From contig JAXFQY010000111.1 of assembly GCA_034178705.1 (NCBI GenBank), forward strand, positions 1-5,814: a stretch of 5,814 bases of DNA, in the 5' to 3' direction. This document shows, in pieces, positions 1 through 5,681 of the stretch. Within the stretch, counting starts at the first letter, position 1, and the number at the start of each line of letters is the position of its first letter. Made by a program: the position numbers and the translations under genes. Below the pieces are notes generated by a model. It saw nothing but the letters and a program-made list of their open reading frames with translations. It did no database searches and was not told the origin of the DNA. The stretch is from RUG12395 sp034178705. GTDB lineage: Bacteria; Bacillota; Clostridia; Oscillospirales; CAG-272.

Positions 1-696
1 TTTTCCGATTTTTTCTTTGATTTTCAAAGTGCGCAGATAGTTTTTTTGATCCGAAGACAGACGGCGGCTTTCCAGTGCTTTTTGAATTGCCTTATTGTGA
101 ACAAAAACAGGAAGCGTTTCATGGATCAAAAGCGGAAGAACGGCCTCATACTGCTCGGCAAGTGCTGTGGCGAAATACCACGCGATCATCATGTTGACGT
201 AATACTCATCGGAACAGAGCGACGCAATCTCAGTGAGGAAAGTCGGATCAAACCGCGCGTCGAGAAAATAACACATCATCATCCGGATCCCAAAGCGAAT
301 CGTGTACGGATGACTCTCAGACATCCATCGGCGGGCATCCGCCAAAAGACGCAAGGGAAAGCGCGGCAGAACACGGGGATTCATGGAATCACAGGTAGCC
401 CAGTTGTCGACAAAAGGGAGGAAACGATCAAGACGGGCAACGCAGAGATCATAGTCTGCGGTTCTTTCCAGCAGAAAAGCGTGAAGGTTGTTTTCCTCAT
501 AGGTGGAATGCGGAAGAGAAGCAAGAAAGTGCTCCGCTTCCGTGCTTCCGGAAAGCTCCCGAGCCAGTCTTCTCAAAGCAGGCGTCCGCACGCCGAGAAC
601 CCGCTCGGGATTGACAGTCGGCATCAACGAGCACTGAAAAGCGCGGTAATCCGCATCGGCAAGCATACCGATCCGATTAAGAATCCCGTCAGTCAT
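1..696 (-). CDS. AlkD-family DNA alkylation repair protein (3' end cut by window edge)
   Basis: Reading the minus strand from ATG at 696 gives 232 uninterrupted codons to the window edge, so the C-terminus is missing, probably by only a few residues since the family is about 220-240 aa. Seen: MTDGILNRIG start, LGVRTPALRRLARE (34-47), DNWATCD (97-103), IRFGIRMMMCYFLD (133-146) and YYVNMMIAWYFATALA (165-180), all typical of the COG4912/AlkD helical-repeat family. Known: Bacillus cereus AlkD is a glycosylase that removes N3- and N7-alkylated purines using a Trp and an Asp four residues apart; W99 and D103 fit that pair and W173 may be the third aromatic. Inferred: an active cytoplasmic base-excision enzyme. 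The start overlaps the stop of the upstream lipoprotein gene (ATGA, 693-696) and has no clear ribosome binding site of its own, which suggests translational coupling. The plus-strand reading of the same stretch is a shadow with no family features. Confidence 0.9.
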   Translation of the reverse strand, partial: MTDGILNRIGMLADADYRAFQCSLMPTVNPERVLGVRTPALRRLARELSGSTEAEHFLASLPHSTYEENNLHAFLLERTADYDLCVARLDRFLPFVDNWATCDSMNPRVLPRFPLRLLADARRWMSESHPYTIRFGIRMMMCYFLDARFDPTFLTEIASLCSDEYYVNMMIAWYFATALAEQYEAVLPLLIHETLPVFVHNKAIQKALESRRLSSDQKNYLRTLKIKEKIGK

Positions 697-1571
697 GACT
701 CTGTTTTGCGGATTTCCAGATCTCCGGAAACCGATTCCAGTTTCAGCTCGCAAGCTCCGTTGCCGACCTCAATTCTTCCGGTTTCGAGCGTTCCGCTGTG
801 TTCACAACGGAAGCTGCCGGAAACTGTCTTGTATTTCGCGGTAAAACCGATCCCTTCAGGCAGGAAGAGGGAAACCACGCCGGAAACCGTTTCAACCTGA
901 CCTTCTCGCGGCTCGCCGGAGAGCAGAACCAGCTCAATGTCTCCGCTGACTGTGCTGATTTCGAATTCCCGGAGGGCGGAAGCGGTCATCCGGACATCTC
1001 CGGAGGTGGATTCCGCTTTCAGACTCTCAAGCTGCCCAACTGTTTCGGCAGTTATCCGTCCGGAAACCGATTCCAACTCCAGTGTTCCTCCGGAAGAAAG
1101 CAAACGGACAGACAGATTTCCGGAAATGGAAGCGATCTCCGCCTGACGGCAGGAGAAATCTCCGCCCCCTCCCCCACAGACGATATCGGCGGAAACACCA
1201 TTGATTTCTAAAGAAAGAAGCTCCGTTCCGGCAGGAAGCAGAACGGTCAATTCTTTATTGAGATTTTTCAGATTCACTCTTCCGGCGCGGGCATATTGCA
1301 GATACAGTTTGTCTCCGTTAAGCCAGTAACGGAGTTTATCCGCGTCTCCAAGCTCTCTTGAGGCAGTTTCGGAGAAAATCACGCCTTCTCCGTCGTGGGT
1401 GCCGATGGTCACCGAACCGTCCAGCCACCCGATTTCCAGCCGGGCGACACCGGTAACGGTTGATCCGCCGACAGAATATTTTTCCGCATTTTTATAGGTG
1501 ATGTTCGTTCCGCAACTGCAGAAGGATCCGAGGCAAAGAGCGGCAAGCAAAAAAGGAAAAAGTTTTTTCAT
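693..1571 (-). CDS. DUF4097-like beta-repeat lipoprotein
   Basis: A 292-aa protein. The start at 1571 is chosen because an upstream in-frame ATG (1643) lies inside the promoter, and because translation from 1571 begins with a signal peptide: MKK, hydrophobic 4-17, then FCSC-G with C20 as the likely lipidated cysteine. The lipobox is imperfect (F at -3), so secretion is firmer than lipidation. Residues 40-290 are beta-rich, with seven [ST]-x-S-G turns (about 148, 168, 188, 207, 228, 249, 280) spaced near 20 residues, the pattern of DUF4097/putative adhesin proteins that fold as a right-handed beta-helix. The family has no agreed biochemical role; members often sit near envelope-stress or regulatory genes. 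A glycine run (133-137) interrupts the early repeats. The gene is first in an operon with the alkylation repair gene. An extracytoplasmic surface protein is likely; the function is unknown. Confidence 0.8.
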   Translation of the reverse strand: MKKLFPFLLAALCLGSFCSCGTNITYKNAEKYSVGGSTVTGVARLEIGWLDGSVTIGTHDGEGVIFSETASRELGDADKLRYWLNGDKLYLQYARAGRVNLKNLNKELTVLLPAGTELLSLEINGVSADIVCGGGGGDFSCRQAEIASISGNLSVRLLSSGGTLELESVSGRITAETVGQLESLKAESTSGDVRMTASALREFEISTVSGDIELVLLSGEPREGQVETVSGVVSLFLPEGIGFTAKYKTVSGSFRCEHSGTLETGRIEVGNGACELKLESVSGDLEIRKTES

Positions 1572-1614
1572 GGCGGCTTCACCCGTATTCATTATATTTT
1601 GCAATAACAAGAAC

Positions 1615-1643
1615 ATTATAGCGGGGTTCCCCCTGTTTGTCAA
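1615..1643 (-). promoter_or_regulatory. Consensus sigma-A promoter of the lipoprotein/alkylation repair operon
   Basis: On the minus strand, TTGACA (1643-1638) and TATAAT (1620-1615) are separated by exactly 17 bp, a perfect match to the vegetative consensus. Transcription should begin near 1608, giving a leader of about 37 nt before the ATG at 1571. The spacer holds a GGGG-AA-CCCC mirrored block that could bind a regulator. Such a strong core promoter would need repression if the operon is not constitutive. Confidence 0.85.
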
Positions 1644-1659
1644 GAACAGGAGAAAGCGG

Positions 1660-1677
1660 AATCCCCGGGAAGGGATT
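1660..1677. promoter_or_regulatory. Inverted repeat between divergent promoters, candidate operator
   Basis: AATCCC (1660-1665) and GGGATT (1672-1677) form a perfect 6-bp inverted repeat with a 6-bp centre that includes CCCGGG. It lies between the two divergent -35 boxes and its right arm touches the first T of the AraC gene's TTGACA. Binding here could affect both promoters. The placement is visible; the operator role and any link to the AraC protein are inferred. Confidence 0.4.
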
Positions 1678-1705
1678 TGACAATGCGCAAATTCTGCTGT
1701 ATTAT
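1677..1705 (+). promoter_or_regulatory. Sigma-A promoter of the AraC-family gene
   Basis: TTGACA (1677-1682), a 17-bp spacer and TATTAT (1700-1705) form a near-consensus promoter. Transcription should begin near 1712, and an AGGA ribosome binding site at 1724-1727 lies 8 nt before the ATG at 1736. The promoter is divergent from the lipoprotein operon promoter; the two -35 boxes are 33 bp apart. Confidence 0.8.
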
Positions 1706-1735
1706 AGTATTATAATAAGAAAAAGGAAAAAGGAA

Positions 1736-2473
1736 ATGGGATATCTGAACGGCGGTGTTTTCCGGAGCACGGATCCCTGGATTCACGGGGAACGCTGTAT
1801 AGACAGCAACGAATTGATCTACGTTATTGACGGAACGGTTTTCCTTGAAGAGGACGGCGTCTGTTATACGCTCAGCCGAGGGGATATCCTTGTTCTTGAG
1901 GGCGGCAAGCGACACCGCGGGACTGCACCGTCGGTCGGGGTGGAATTCTATTGGTTTCATTTTAACGGTCCGTTTCCTGTTAAGGAGCTGCATGCCGCGG
2001 ACTCGCGTTTTTCGGTTCTGATCCGTCAGTTGTTTCATTATGAAAACAATCCGACCTTTCCCCGAAGAACGCTTGAGCTGATGCTGGAGCTGATTTTCAT
2101 AGAGCTGAAGGTTGCCCGGGAGGACAGCGGTCCCGGCGCACTTGCCGGGGAGATTGCGGAATGGATCCGCATCAATTCCGACCGCCGTATCACCGTTTCC
2201 GAAATATCCGAGCGTTTTAAGTACAATCCCGATTATCTCAGTCGCCTGATGAAGGCACGCTTCGGTGTGCCTTTGGAAAAGTATATCAAGCAACGCAGAG
2301 TGGATTATGTCAAAAAAACGCTGCTGTCCACAGAAAAGAACATCAACGAGGTTGCCCTGCAGTGCGGGTTTGAAAACTATCAGGCGTTTCTGAAGTTCTT
2401 CACCTATCATGAAGGCATATCGCCGGGGGAATACCGGAGTCTTTACTACGGGGTCCATATGAACAAACGGTAA
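1736..2473 (+). CDS. AraC-family transcriptional regulator
   Basis: A 245-aa cytoplasmic DNA-binding protein. ATG at 1736 is preferred over an in-frame ATG at 1637 because the promoter lies between them and a purine-rich AGGA site sits 8 nt upstream. Residues about 15-75 are an AraC-type cupin sensor: H17, ELIYVIDGTVF (26-36), the LSRGDILVL turn (46-54), H60, then a YWFHF stretch. Residues about 149-235 hold two helix-turn-helix motifs: ITVSEISERFKYNPDYLSRL and INEVALQCGFENYQAFLKFF, ending with the family's SPGEYR. Proteins of this architecture usually sense a small molecule, often a sugar, and activate nearby genes. No transport or sugar-metabolism gene is present downstream here, since a tRNA follows, so the target may be the divergent operon or lie elsewhere. 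The family call is firm; ligand and regulon are unknown. I see no strong terminator between its stop and the tRNA promoter. Confidence 0.93.
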   Translation: MGYLNGGVFRSTDPWIHGERCIDSNELIYVIDGTVFLEEDGVCYTLSRGDILVLEGGKRHRGTAPSVGVEFYWFHFNGPFPVKELHAADSRFSVLIRQLFHYENNPTFPRRTLELMLELIFIELKVAREDSGPGALAGEIAEWIRINSDRRITVSEISERFKYNPDYLSRLMKARFGVPLEKYIKQRRVDYVKKTLLSTEKNINEVALQCGFENYQAFLKFFTYHEGISPGEYRSLYYGVHMNKR

Positions 2474-2557
2474 TCAGTGCATCTGCCGTTAGCGAGGGAG
2501 CCTCTTTCCGGTCGCAGAAAAGAAAAAAGAATATTTTAAGTATGATGAAGAAAAAAC

Positions 2558-2586
2558 TTGACAACCGCCTTCAGTTGTGGTAAGAT
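2558..2586 (+). promoter_or_regulatory. Extended -10 promoter of tRNA-Gly
   Basis: TTGACA (2558-2563) and TAAGAT (2581-2586) are 17 bp apart, with a TG dinucleotide at 2578-2579 giving an extended -10. The predicted start near 2593 leaves a leader of about 9 nt before the mature tRNA. Confidence 0.8.
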
Positions 2587-2601
2587 AATTAAGCTGAAAT
2601 C

Positions 2602-2675
2602 GCGGGTGTAGTTCAATGGCAGAATTCCAGCCTTCCAAGCTGGCCGTGCGGGTTCGATTCCCGTCACCCGCTCCA
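2602..2675 (+). tRNA. tRNA-Gly (anticodon TCC)
   Basis: A full cloverleaf can be drawn. The acceptor stem is GCGGGTG (2602-2608) with CACCCGC (2665-2671), the discriminator is T2672, and CCA is encoded at 2673-2675. The D stem is GTTC/GAAT. The anticodon stem CCAGC/GCTGG closes the loop CTTCCAA, with anticodon TCC at 2634-2636. The T arm carries TTCGATT. It decodes GGA and GGG (TCC anticodon, with wobble). The gene stands alone between its own promoter and terminator. Its antisense strand translates to the familiar artefact GIEPARPAWKAGILPLNYTR, which should not be annotated as protein. Confidence 0.97.
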
Positions 2676-2706
2676 AAAAAGCAAGTCGACAGGCTTGCTT
2701 TTTTTT
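2675..2706 (+). terminator. Intrinsic terminator of tRNA-Gly
   Basis: A-run 2675-2680 and GCAAG (2681-2685) pair with CTTGC (2694-2698) and the T8 tract at 2699-2706, around an 8-nt loop. It begins directly at the CCA end. The A-run opposite the T-run could let it work in both directions. Confidence 0.85.
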
Positions 2707-2902
2707 AAACGCAACCGCATGGTTCCGTTTCCAAGTCATTTTGATTTTCCCGTGAGCCTTGCAAAACGGTCTCAGGAAAAGGCGACTCGGTTTTCTGTCT
2801 ATTTTCAAGCCTTCAGTCTGCGGTTTTGTTCCGGCTTGCAGAAACAGCGGAGTATGAGCACTCTGTTCTTGTCCCTTGATCTGAAAAAAGAGGTTCTCTC
2901 CA
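2707..2902. other. Gene-free stretch after the tRNA
   Basis: I see no gene here that I can support. Both strands carry long open frames, but none has a ribosome binding site or a recognisable domain. The minus-strand frame continues through the tRNA terminator and the tRNA itself, which marks it as spurious. Confidence 0.6.
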
Positions 2903-2931
2903 TTGACAGAACGCTTGAAATAGGATATACT
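2903..2931 (+). promoter_or_regulatory. Strong promoter-like sequence without a following gene
   Basis: TTGACA (2903-2908), a 17-bp spacer and TATACT (2926-2931) match the sigma-A consensus at 11 of 12 positions. Transcription would begin near 2938 and run into hairpins and a T8 tract by 3010, about 90 nt before the TetR start. It is either the promoter of a short RNA or a second, distal promoter for the TetR operon. Confidence 0.55.
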
Positions 2932-2937
2932 TTTTAT

Positions 2938-3010
2938 ATAATCGTTTTGTTGCAACTCGATAGGCATTTGGAAGCCTATTGACTTAAGCAACCGAGCGGT
3001 TATTTTTTTT
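2938..3010 (+). ncRNA. Candidate short structured RNA (unproven)
   Basis: Downstream of the promoter-like sequence, ATAGGC (2960-2965) pairs with GCCTAT (2974-2979) around an 8-nt loop. GTTGC (2949-2953) can pair with GCAAC (2988-2992) to enclose it. AACC-GAGC-GGTT (2990-3001), followed by A and T8 (3003-3010), resembles a weak terminator; it overlaps the outer stem, so the two folds would compete. This would give a transcript of about 73 nt. The terminator stem is only 4 bp, which lowers confidence. I recognise no known RNA family. Confidence 0.3.
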
Positions 3011-3030
3011 ATCTCTGACAGGAAATATAC

Positions 3031-3059
3031 TTGACAAGTGAACAATCGTTTACTACAAT
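3031..3059 (+). promoter_or_regulatory. Promoter of the TetR-methyltransferase operon
   Basis: TTGACA (3031-3036), a 17-bp spacer and TACAAT (3054-3059) form a near-perfect sigma-A promoter. The spacer is almost entirely made up of one operator-like site (3038-3053). The expected start of transcription, near 3066, falls at the first base of the second site. Confidence 0.88.
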
Positions 3060-3081
3060 ATGAATGTAAACGATTGTTCAC
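3038..3081. promoter_or_regulatory. Paired mirrored TetR operators
   Basis: GTGAACAATCGTTTAC (3038-3053) and its exact reverse complement GTAAACGATTGTTCAC (3066-3081) flank the -10 box, with 12 bp between them and 28 bp centre to centre. Each 16-mer is itself an imperfect palindrome of the form GTnAACnATnGTTnAC, so each could bind one TetR dimer. Known: TetR-family repressors commonly bind such sites over their own promoters. Inferred: the adjacent TetR protein autorepresses by blocking the spacer and the transcription start together. Confidence 0.85.
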
Positions 3082-3104
3082 ATAACGGAGGCAAACGTGG
3101 TTCA

Positions 3105-3764
3105 ATGTCTGATACAAAAGAAAAAATCCTGACGGCTGCACTTGGGTTATTTGCCGAAGACGGTTATGAGGCGGTTTCTGTGAGCAGGATTGCCGGGAAA
3201 CTGGGAATAACCAAAGGCGCGCTTTACAGGCACTACAGAAATAAGCGCGCCATTTTTGAAAGTATTGTTGAGCAGATGAGTAAAAATGACTATGAGAGAG
3301 CAAAAGCCTATGAAATGCCGGGAAGTCCTCCTGAGGAAGGGAAAGAAGACTACAAAAACACAGCTCCGGAAAAAATCAGAACCTATGCCAAAGCCCAATT
3401 CCGCTACTGGACAGAAGAAGCATTTTCTGCTGACTTCCGGAAGCTGCTGACATTGGAACAATATCGCAGCCCGGAAATGGCAAAACTCTATCAACAATAT
3501 CTCGCAGGCGGACCGCTGCGATACATGGCTAATGTTTTCAGTGAATGGATAAATTCAAAACAAGATGCCATGCAAACCGCTCTTGCCTTTTACAGTCCGC
3601 TCTTCCTTTTATACAGTGTCTATGACAACGCGGAAAACAAGGAAAACGTAAAAAAATCGGTTGATCAACATATAGACAGCTTTATAAACCGTTTTATTCA
3701 GGAAAGGATTGGCTGCCTGCCGAAGAACAACGGCGATTTTTATAAAACGGAAAAAAAGAATTAA
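3105..3764 (+). CDS. TetR/AcrR-family transcriptional repressor
   Basis: A 219-aa regulator. An in-frame ATG at 3060 overlaps the -10 box and lies upstream of the expected transcription start, so ATG 3105 is chosen. GGAGG at 3087-3091 lies 13 nt upstream, a rather long gap. Residues 5-50 form the TetR DNA-binding domain: KEKILTAALGLFAEDGYEAV, then the helix-turn-helix with ITKGALYRHYRNK (35-47) as recognition helix, followed by F51. The rest is the all-helical ligand-binding and dimerisation domain, too variable to name a ligand; it is rich in aromatic residues around the TYAKAQFRYWTEEAF stretch. The gene is followed after 13 nt by the methyltransferase, whose ribosome binding site overlaps this stop codon, so the two are co-transcribed. 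Likely role: self-repressing sensor of a toxic or signalling compound, released on ligand binding. The family call is firm; the ligand is unknown. Confidence 0.93.
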   Translation: MSDTKEKILTAALGLFAEDGYEAVSVSRIAGKLGITKGALYRHYRNKRAIFESIVEQMSKNDYERAKAYEMPGSPPEEGKEDYKNTAPEKIRTYAKAQFRYWTEEAFSADFRKLLTLEQYRSPEMAKLYQQYLAGGPLRYMANVFSEWINSKQDAMQTALAFYSPLFLLYSVYDNAENKENVKKSVDQHIDSFINRFIQERIGCLPKNNGDFYKTEKKN

Positions 3765-3768
3765 GGAG
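3763..3768 (+). promoter_or_regulatory. Ribosome binding site of the methyltransferase, overlapping the TetR stop
   Basis: AAGGAG starts inside the TAA stop codon of the TetR gene (3762-3764) and lies 9 nt before ATG 3778. This fixes the methyltransferase start over an in-frame ATG at 3709 inside the TetR gene, and suggests the two proteins are made in a coordinated way. Confidence 0.85.
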
Positions 3769-3777
3769 AAAAACAAC

Positions 3778-4518
3778 ATGGAATATATACGCAGCAAAAA
3801 ATACAATACTCCCACATTACTGTCAAAAATTATGGGGCCAAATCCCGTGAAGCTGGAGGAGGAATTACTGATTGACTGTAAAATTCCTCAAAGGTCGGTA
3901 GTTTGCGACCTCGGCAGCGGACAGGGCTTGACATCGGTTTTTCTTGCAAAGGAATATGGTTTTCAGGTGTATGCGGCGGATCTTTGGAGCGATCCGGAAG
4001 AAAATCGGAAATTCTTCTGTGAAATGGAACTTACCGATAAACAAGTCCTCCCCGTTAAGGCAGACGCTTGCGATTTGCCATTTGATCATGAATTTTTTGA
4101 TGCGGTAGTCTCTACCGACTCCTATAATTATTTTGGTCGCGATACAGAATATCTGGACAAGAAGCTATTGCCCTTTATCAAAAAAGGAGGCTATATTTAT
4201 ATTGCAATTCCCGGGATGAAAAAAGATTGCCATGACAATCTCCCGGCAGAGCTGCTGTTATCCTGGACTCCCGAAGAGCTTGACTATCTGCACGATATTG
4301 ACTACTGGCGGACCATAGTAAGTCAAAGCAGGGATGCAGAGGTTATTGCGGTCACCGAAATGGAAGCCAACGGGGAAGTCTGGAAAGATTGGTTGGAACA
4401 AGACAACGAATATGCAATCGGCGACCGTAAGGCAATGCAGGCCGGCGGCGGAAAGTATTTGAATTTCATAAAAATTGTTTTGCGGAAACGGGGCTCCTGG
4501 CAGAAGGAATCCCTCTGA
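3778..4518 (+). CDS. Class I SAM-dependent methyltransferase
   Basis: A 246-aa cytoplasmic enzyme with a Rossmann-type methyltransferase core. Motif I is VVCDLGSGQG (41-50), binding S-adenosylmethionine. D68 in YAADLW ends strand beta-2 and would contact the ribose. KADACDLPF (94-102) is the adenine-contacting segment, and FFDAVVSTDSYNYFG (106-120) is motif IV with the region where substrate binds. A conserved-looking GGYIYIAIPG strand follows, and the C-terminal part (about 160-235) is a family-specific lid. I recognise the type as a stand-alone methyltransferase common in clostridia, often annotated only by its domain; the substrate is not known. No rRNA-methylase signature such as a D/NPPY motif is present, so a small-molecule or lipid substrate seems more likely than a nucleic acid. 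Control by the upstream autorepressed TetR suggests a detoxification or resistance role, by inference only. No good terminator lies close downstream; the next strong one is at 5032. Confidence 0.9.
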   Translation: MEYIRSKKYNTPTLLSKIMGPNPVKLEEELLIDCKIPQRSVVCDLGSGQGLTSVFLAKEYGFQVYAADLWSDPEENRKFFCEMELTDKQVLPVKADACDLPFDHEFFDAVVSTDSYNYFGRDTEYLDKKLLPFIKKGGYIYIAIPGMKKDCHDNLPAELLLSWTPEELDYLHDIDYWRTIVSQSRDAEVIAVTEMEANGEVWKDWLEQDNEYAIGDRKAMQAGGGKYLNFIKIVLRKRGSWQKESL

Positions 4519-5031
4519 CCTTGCGGATCGGTGCGCCATGCAGATGCCGGCGACGGTTTGGCTGCGCCCTATGTTGTATGCGCAGGATAGGGGAGAAAGG
4601 AAGATCGCTTTTCAAATGCCTCTCTCCCCGATGATTGTATCAGGGTACAGAGTCTTCCCGTGACAATCACGGCATATTGTGGAATACAAAGCGCAATCAG
4701 GGGAGATGGAAAGCATATTATCGGAAAATTACAGGAGCCATTCCGGCATACGCGGTTCCCGCAAGACAGACTATCGCAATCTGTCTCCCACCCATACGTT
4801 CGCGGGCGATAGCGCATTGTTCTGCTGCGAACCCCTTGCTTTTATCGCTCCGCTTCGGGATGCGGGCGTGTGTGGACGGGGTAGATTTGTAGTATCATAT
4901 AGCCTTTCCTGCTTTTGATATGCTGCCGCCATCCAGGAAAAAAGCAAGCAGACCATCGGAAAGTTTGAAGAGCAGTACGATTATGCCGCTGAACATTATT
5001 TGCAGAGCAGGATCAATAAGCTACACGAAAA
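4519..5031. other. Long stretch without an intact gene; possible eroded coding DNA
   Basis: About 510 bases with only short open frames lacking ribosome binding sites. Visible structure: a long imperfect inverted repeat (GGGGAGAAAGG at 4590-4600 with CCTCTCTCCCC at 4619-4629, 10 of 11 pairs, no T-run) and CCGTGA-CAA-TCACGG (4658-4672). From 4919 to about 5031 the frame after a TGA (4916-4918) reads as a hydrophilic helical peptide including KQTIGKFEEQYDYAAEHYLQ with no start codon, which resembles the C-terminal remnant of a lost gene. I do not recognise the family. Confidence 0.4.
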
Positions 5032-5072
5032 AACAACGCCGAAGAGAAAGTCTTCCGGGCGTTGTTTTTTTT
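5032..5072 (+). terminator. Strong intrinsic terminator
   Basis: AACAACGCC (5032-5040) pairs with GGCGTTGTT (5058-5066). The stem continues as GAAGA (5041-5045) with TCTTC (5051-5055) after a 2-nt bulge, closed by a 5-nt loop, and T8 occupies 5065-5072. It would stop transcription coming from the methyltransferase operon or from whatever gene the preceding relic belonged to. Confidence 0.88.
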
Positions 5073-5120
5073 GCGCTCAGCAAATAGCGTCAGGGGGCTT
5101 TTTGTTTTATTTTATCACAT

Positions 5121-5156
5121 GAAAAAAGAGCATCGCGATTGCGATGCTCTTTTTTC
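5121..5156. terminator. Bidirectional intrinsic terminator
   Basis: A perfect 16-bp stem (5121-5136 with 5141-5156) closes a GATT tetraloop; the arms contain GAGCATCGC and GCGATGCTC flanked by A6 and T6. It works symmetrically: it lies about 30 bp beyond the stop of the minus-strand membrane protein gene and also backs up the terminator at 5032-5072. Confidence 0.9.
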
Positions 5157-5187
5157 TGAGCTCCCACAACAAATTCGAACCTTTGTA

Positions 5188-5664
5188 TTAGCCAAATATG
5201 AATCCCATAACGGCAAAAATAACTGTTGGACACAATATTAAAAACCATATATATTTGTCACATTTTAGCTTGATTTCTTTATTGTGTTTTTGGATTGCCC
5301 TCAAACCGTACATTGGAAAATGAATTATGTCAAAGGCTTCAATCTCGTTCTCGTTTGATTTCACAACAAAGGTAGCATAAGAAAAAACAGTTTTTCTCCT
5401 TGACACAACTTGTGGATGATAAACGATCTCAACGATATTCTTTGTTGGAATCTCTCGGTTTTCCAAAAATAGAGTATCTTCATTCGCTACTCCCAAAATC
5501 TTTCCAAAACTGAAACGGTTGAAAATTGATAAAATGATAATAGGACCAATAAATATGCCGTACATCACAGCGATAACAGGAGTAGCTCCCGACATTTCAA
5601 CAAAGTAAATTTCTGTTTTGATCTCTCTTGAAAAAAGATCGTCTATAATTCTCCATACGACCAA
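5188..5664 (-). CDS. Small two-helix membrane protein of unknown function, probably frameshifted at its start
   Basis: The open frame encodes up to 158 aa from TTG 5664. Two hydrophobic segments are clear: TM1 about 29-48 (through MYGIFIGPIIIL) and TM2 about 138-157 at the C-terminus. Between them is a soluble domain of about 85 residues made of short beta-strands, including FLENREIPTKNIVEIVYHP, loosely like bacterial PH-type domains; I do not recognise the family. The start is odd. AAGGAG (5670-5665) directly abuts the TTG, too close to use it, but lies 8 nt before ATG 5656 in another frame. That frame gives MENYRRSFF and stops after 19 residues; removing one T from the T6 run (5631-5636) would join it to the main frame as MENYRRSFSREIKTEIYF. 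The gene is therefore either recently frameshifted, decoded by slippage, a sequencing error, or started at a poor site. It is A+T-richer than the genes on the left. Confidence 0.65.
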   Translation of the reverse strand: MVVWRIIDDLFSREIKTEIYFVEMSGATPVIAVMYGIFIGPIIILSIFNRFSFGKILGVANEDTLFLENREIPTKNIVEIVYHPQVVSRRKTVFSYATFVVKSNENEIEAFDIIHFPMYGLRAIQKHNKEIKLKCDKYIWFLILCPTVIFAVMGFIFG

Positions 5665-5681
5665 CTCCTTTCGATGGTTTA

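Noticed and set aside
46..900. 284-codon open frame on the plus strand
   Set aside because: It is antisense to the alkylation repair gene and the end of the lipoprotein gene, both of which have clear family motifs; its own translation is low-complexity and basic with no domain.
2602..2675. tRNA-Gly as a mobile-element attachment site
   Set aside because: I found no second copy of the tRNA 3' end in the window and no integrase gene, so there is no evidence of integration here.
2695..2982. 95-codon plus-strand open frame after the tRNA
   Set aside because: Its start lies inside the tRNA terminator, it has no ribosome binding site and no recognisable domain, and it crosses a strong promoter-like sequence.
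2536..3303. 255-codon open frame on the minus strand
   Set aside because: It runs antisense through the whole tRNA-Gly gene, whose antisense translation gives the well-known artefact GIEPARPAWKAGILPLNYTR, and also through the TetR promoter and the start of the TetR gene. It has no ribosome binding site or domain.
4590..4629. Inverted repeat as terminator of the methyltransferase operon
   Set aside because: The 11-bp arms pair well (10 of 11), but the loop is 18 nt and no T-run follows, so it does not fit an intrinsic terminator.
4569..4956. Several overlapping open frames of 60-85 codons on both strands
   Set aside because: None has a ribosome binding site, a plausible composition or a domain; mutual overlap on both strands in G+C-richer DNA is expected by chance.
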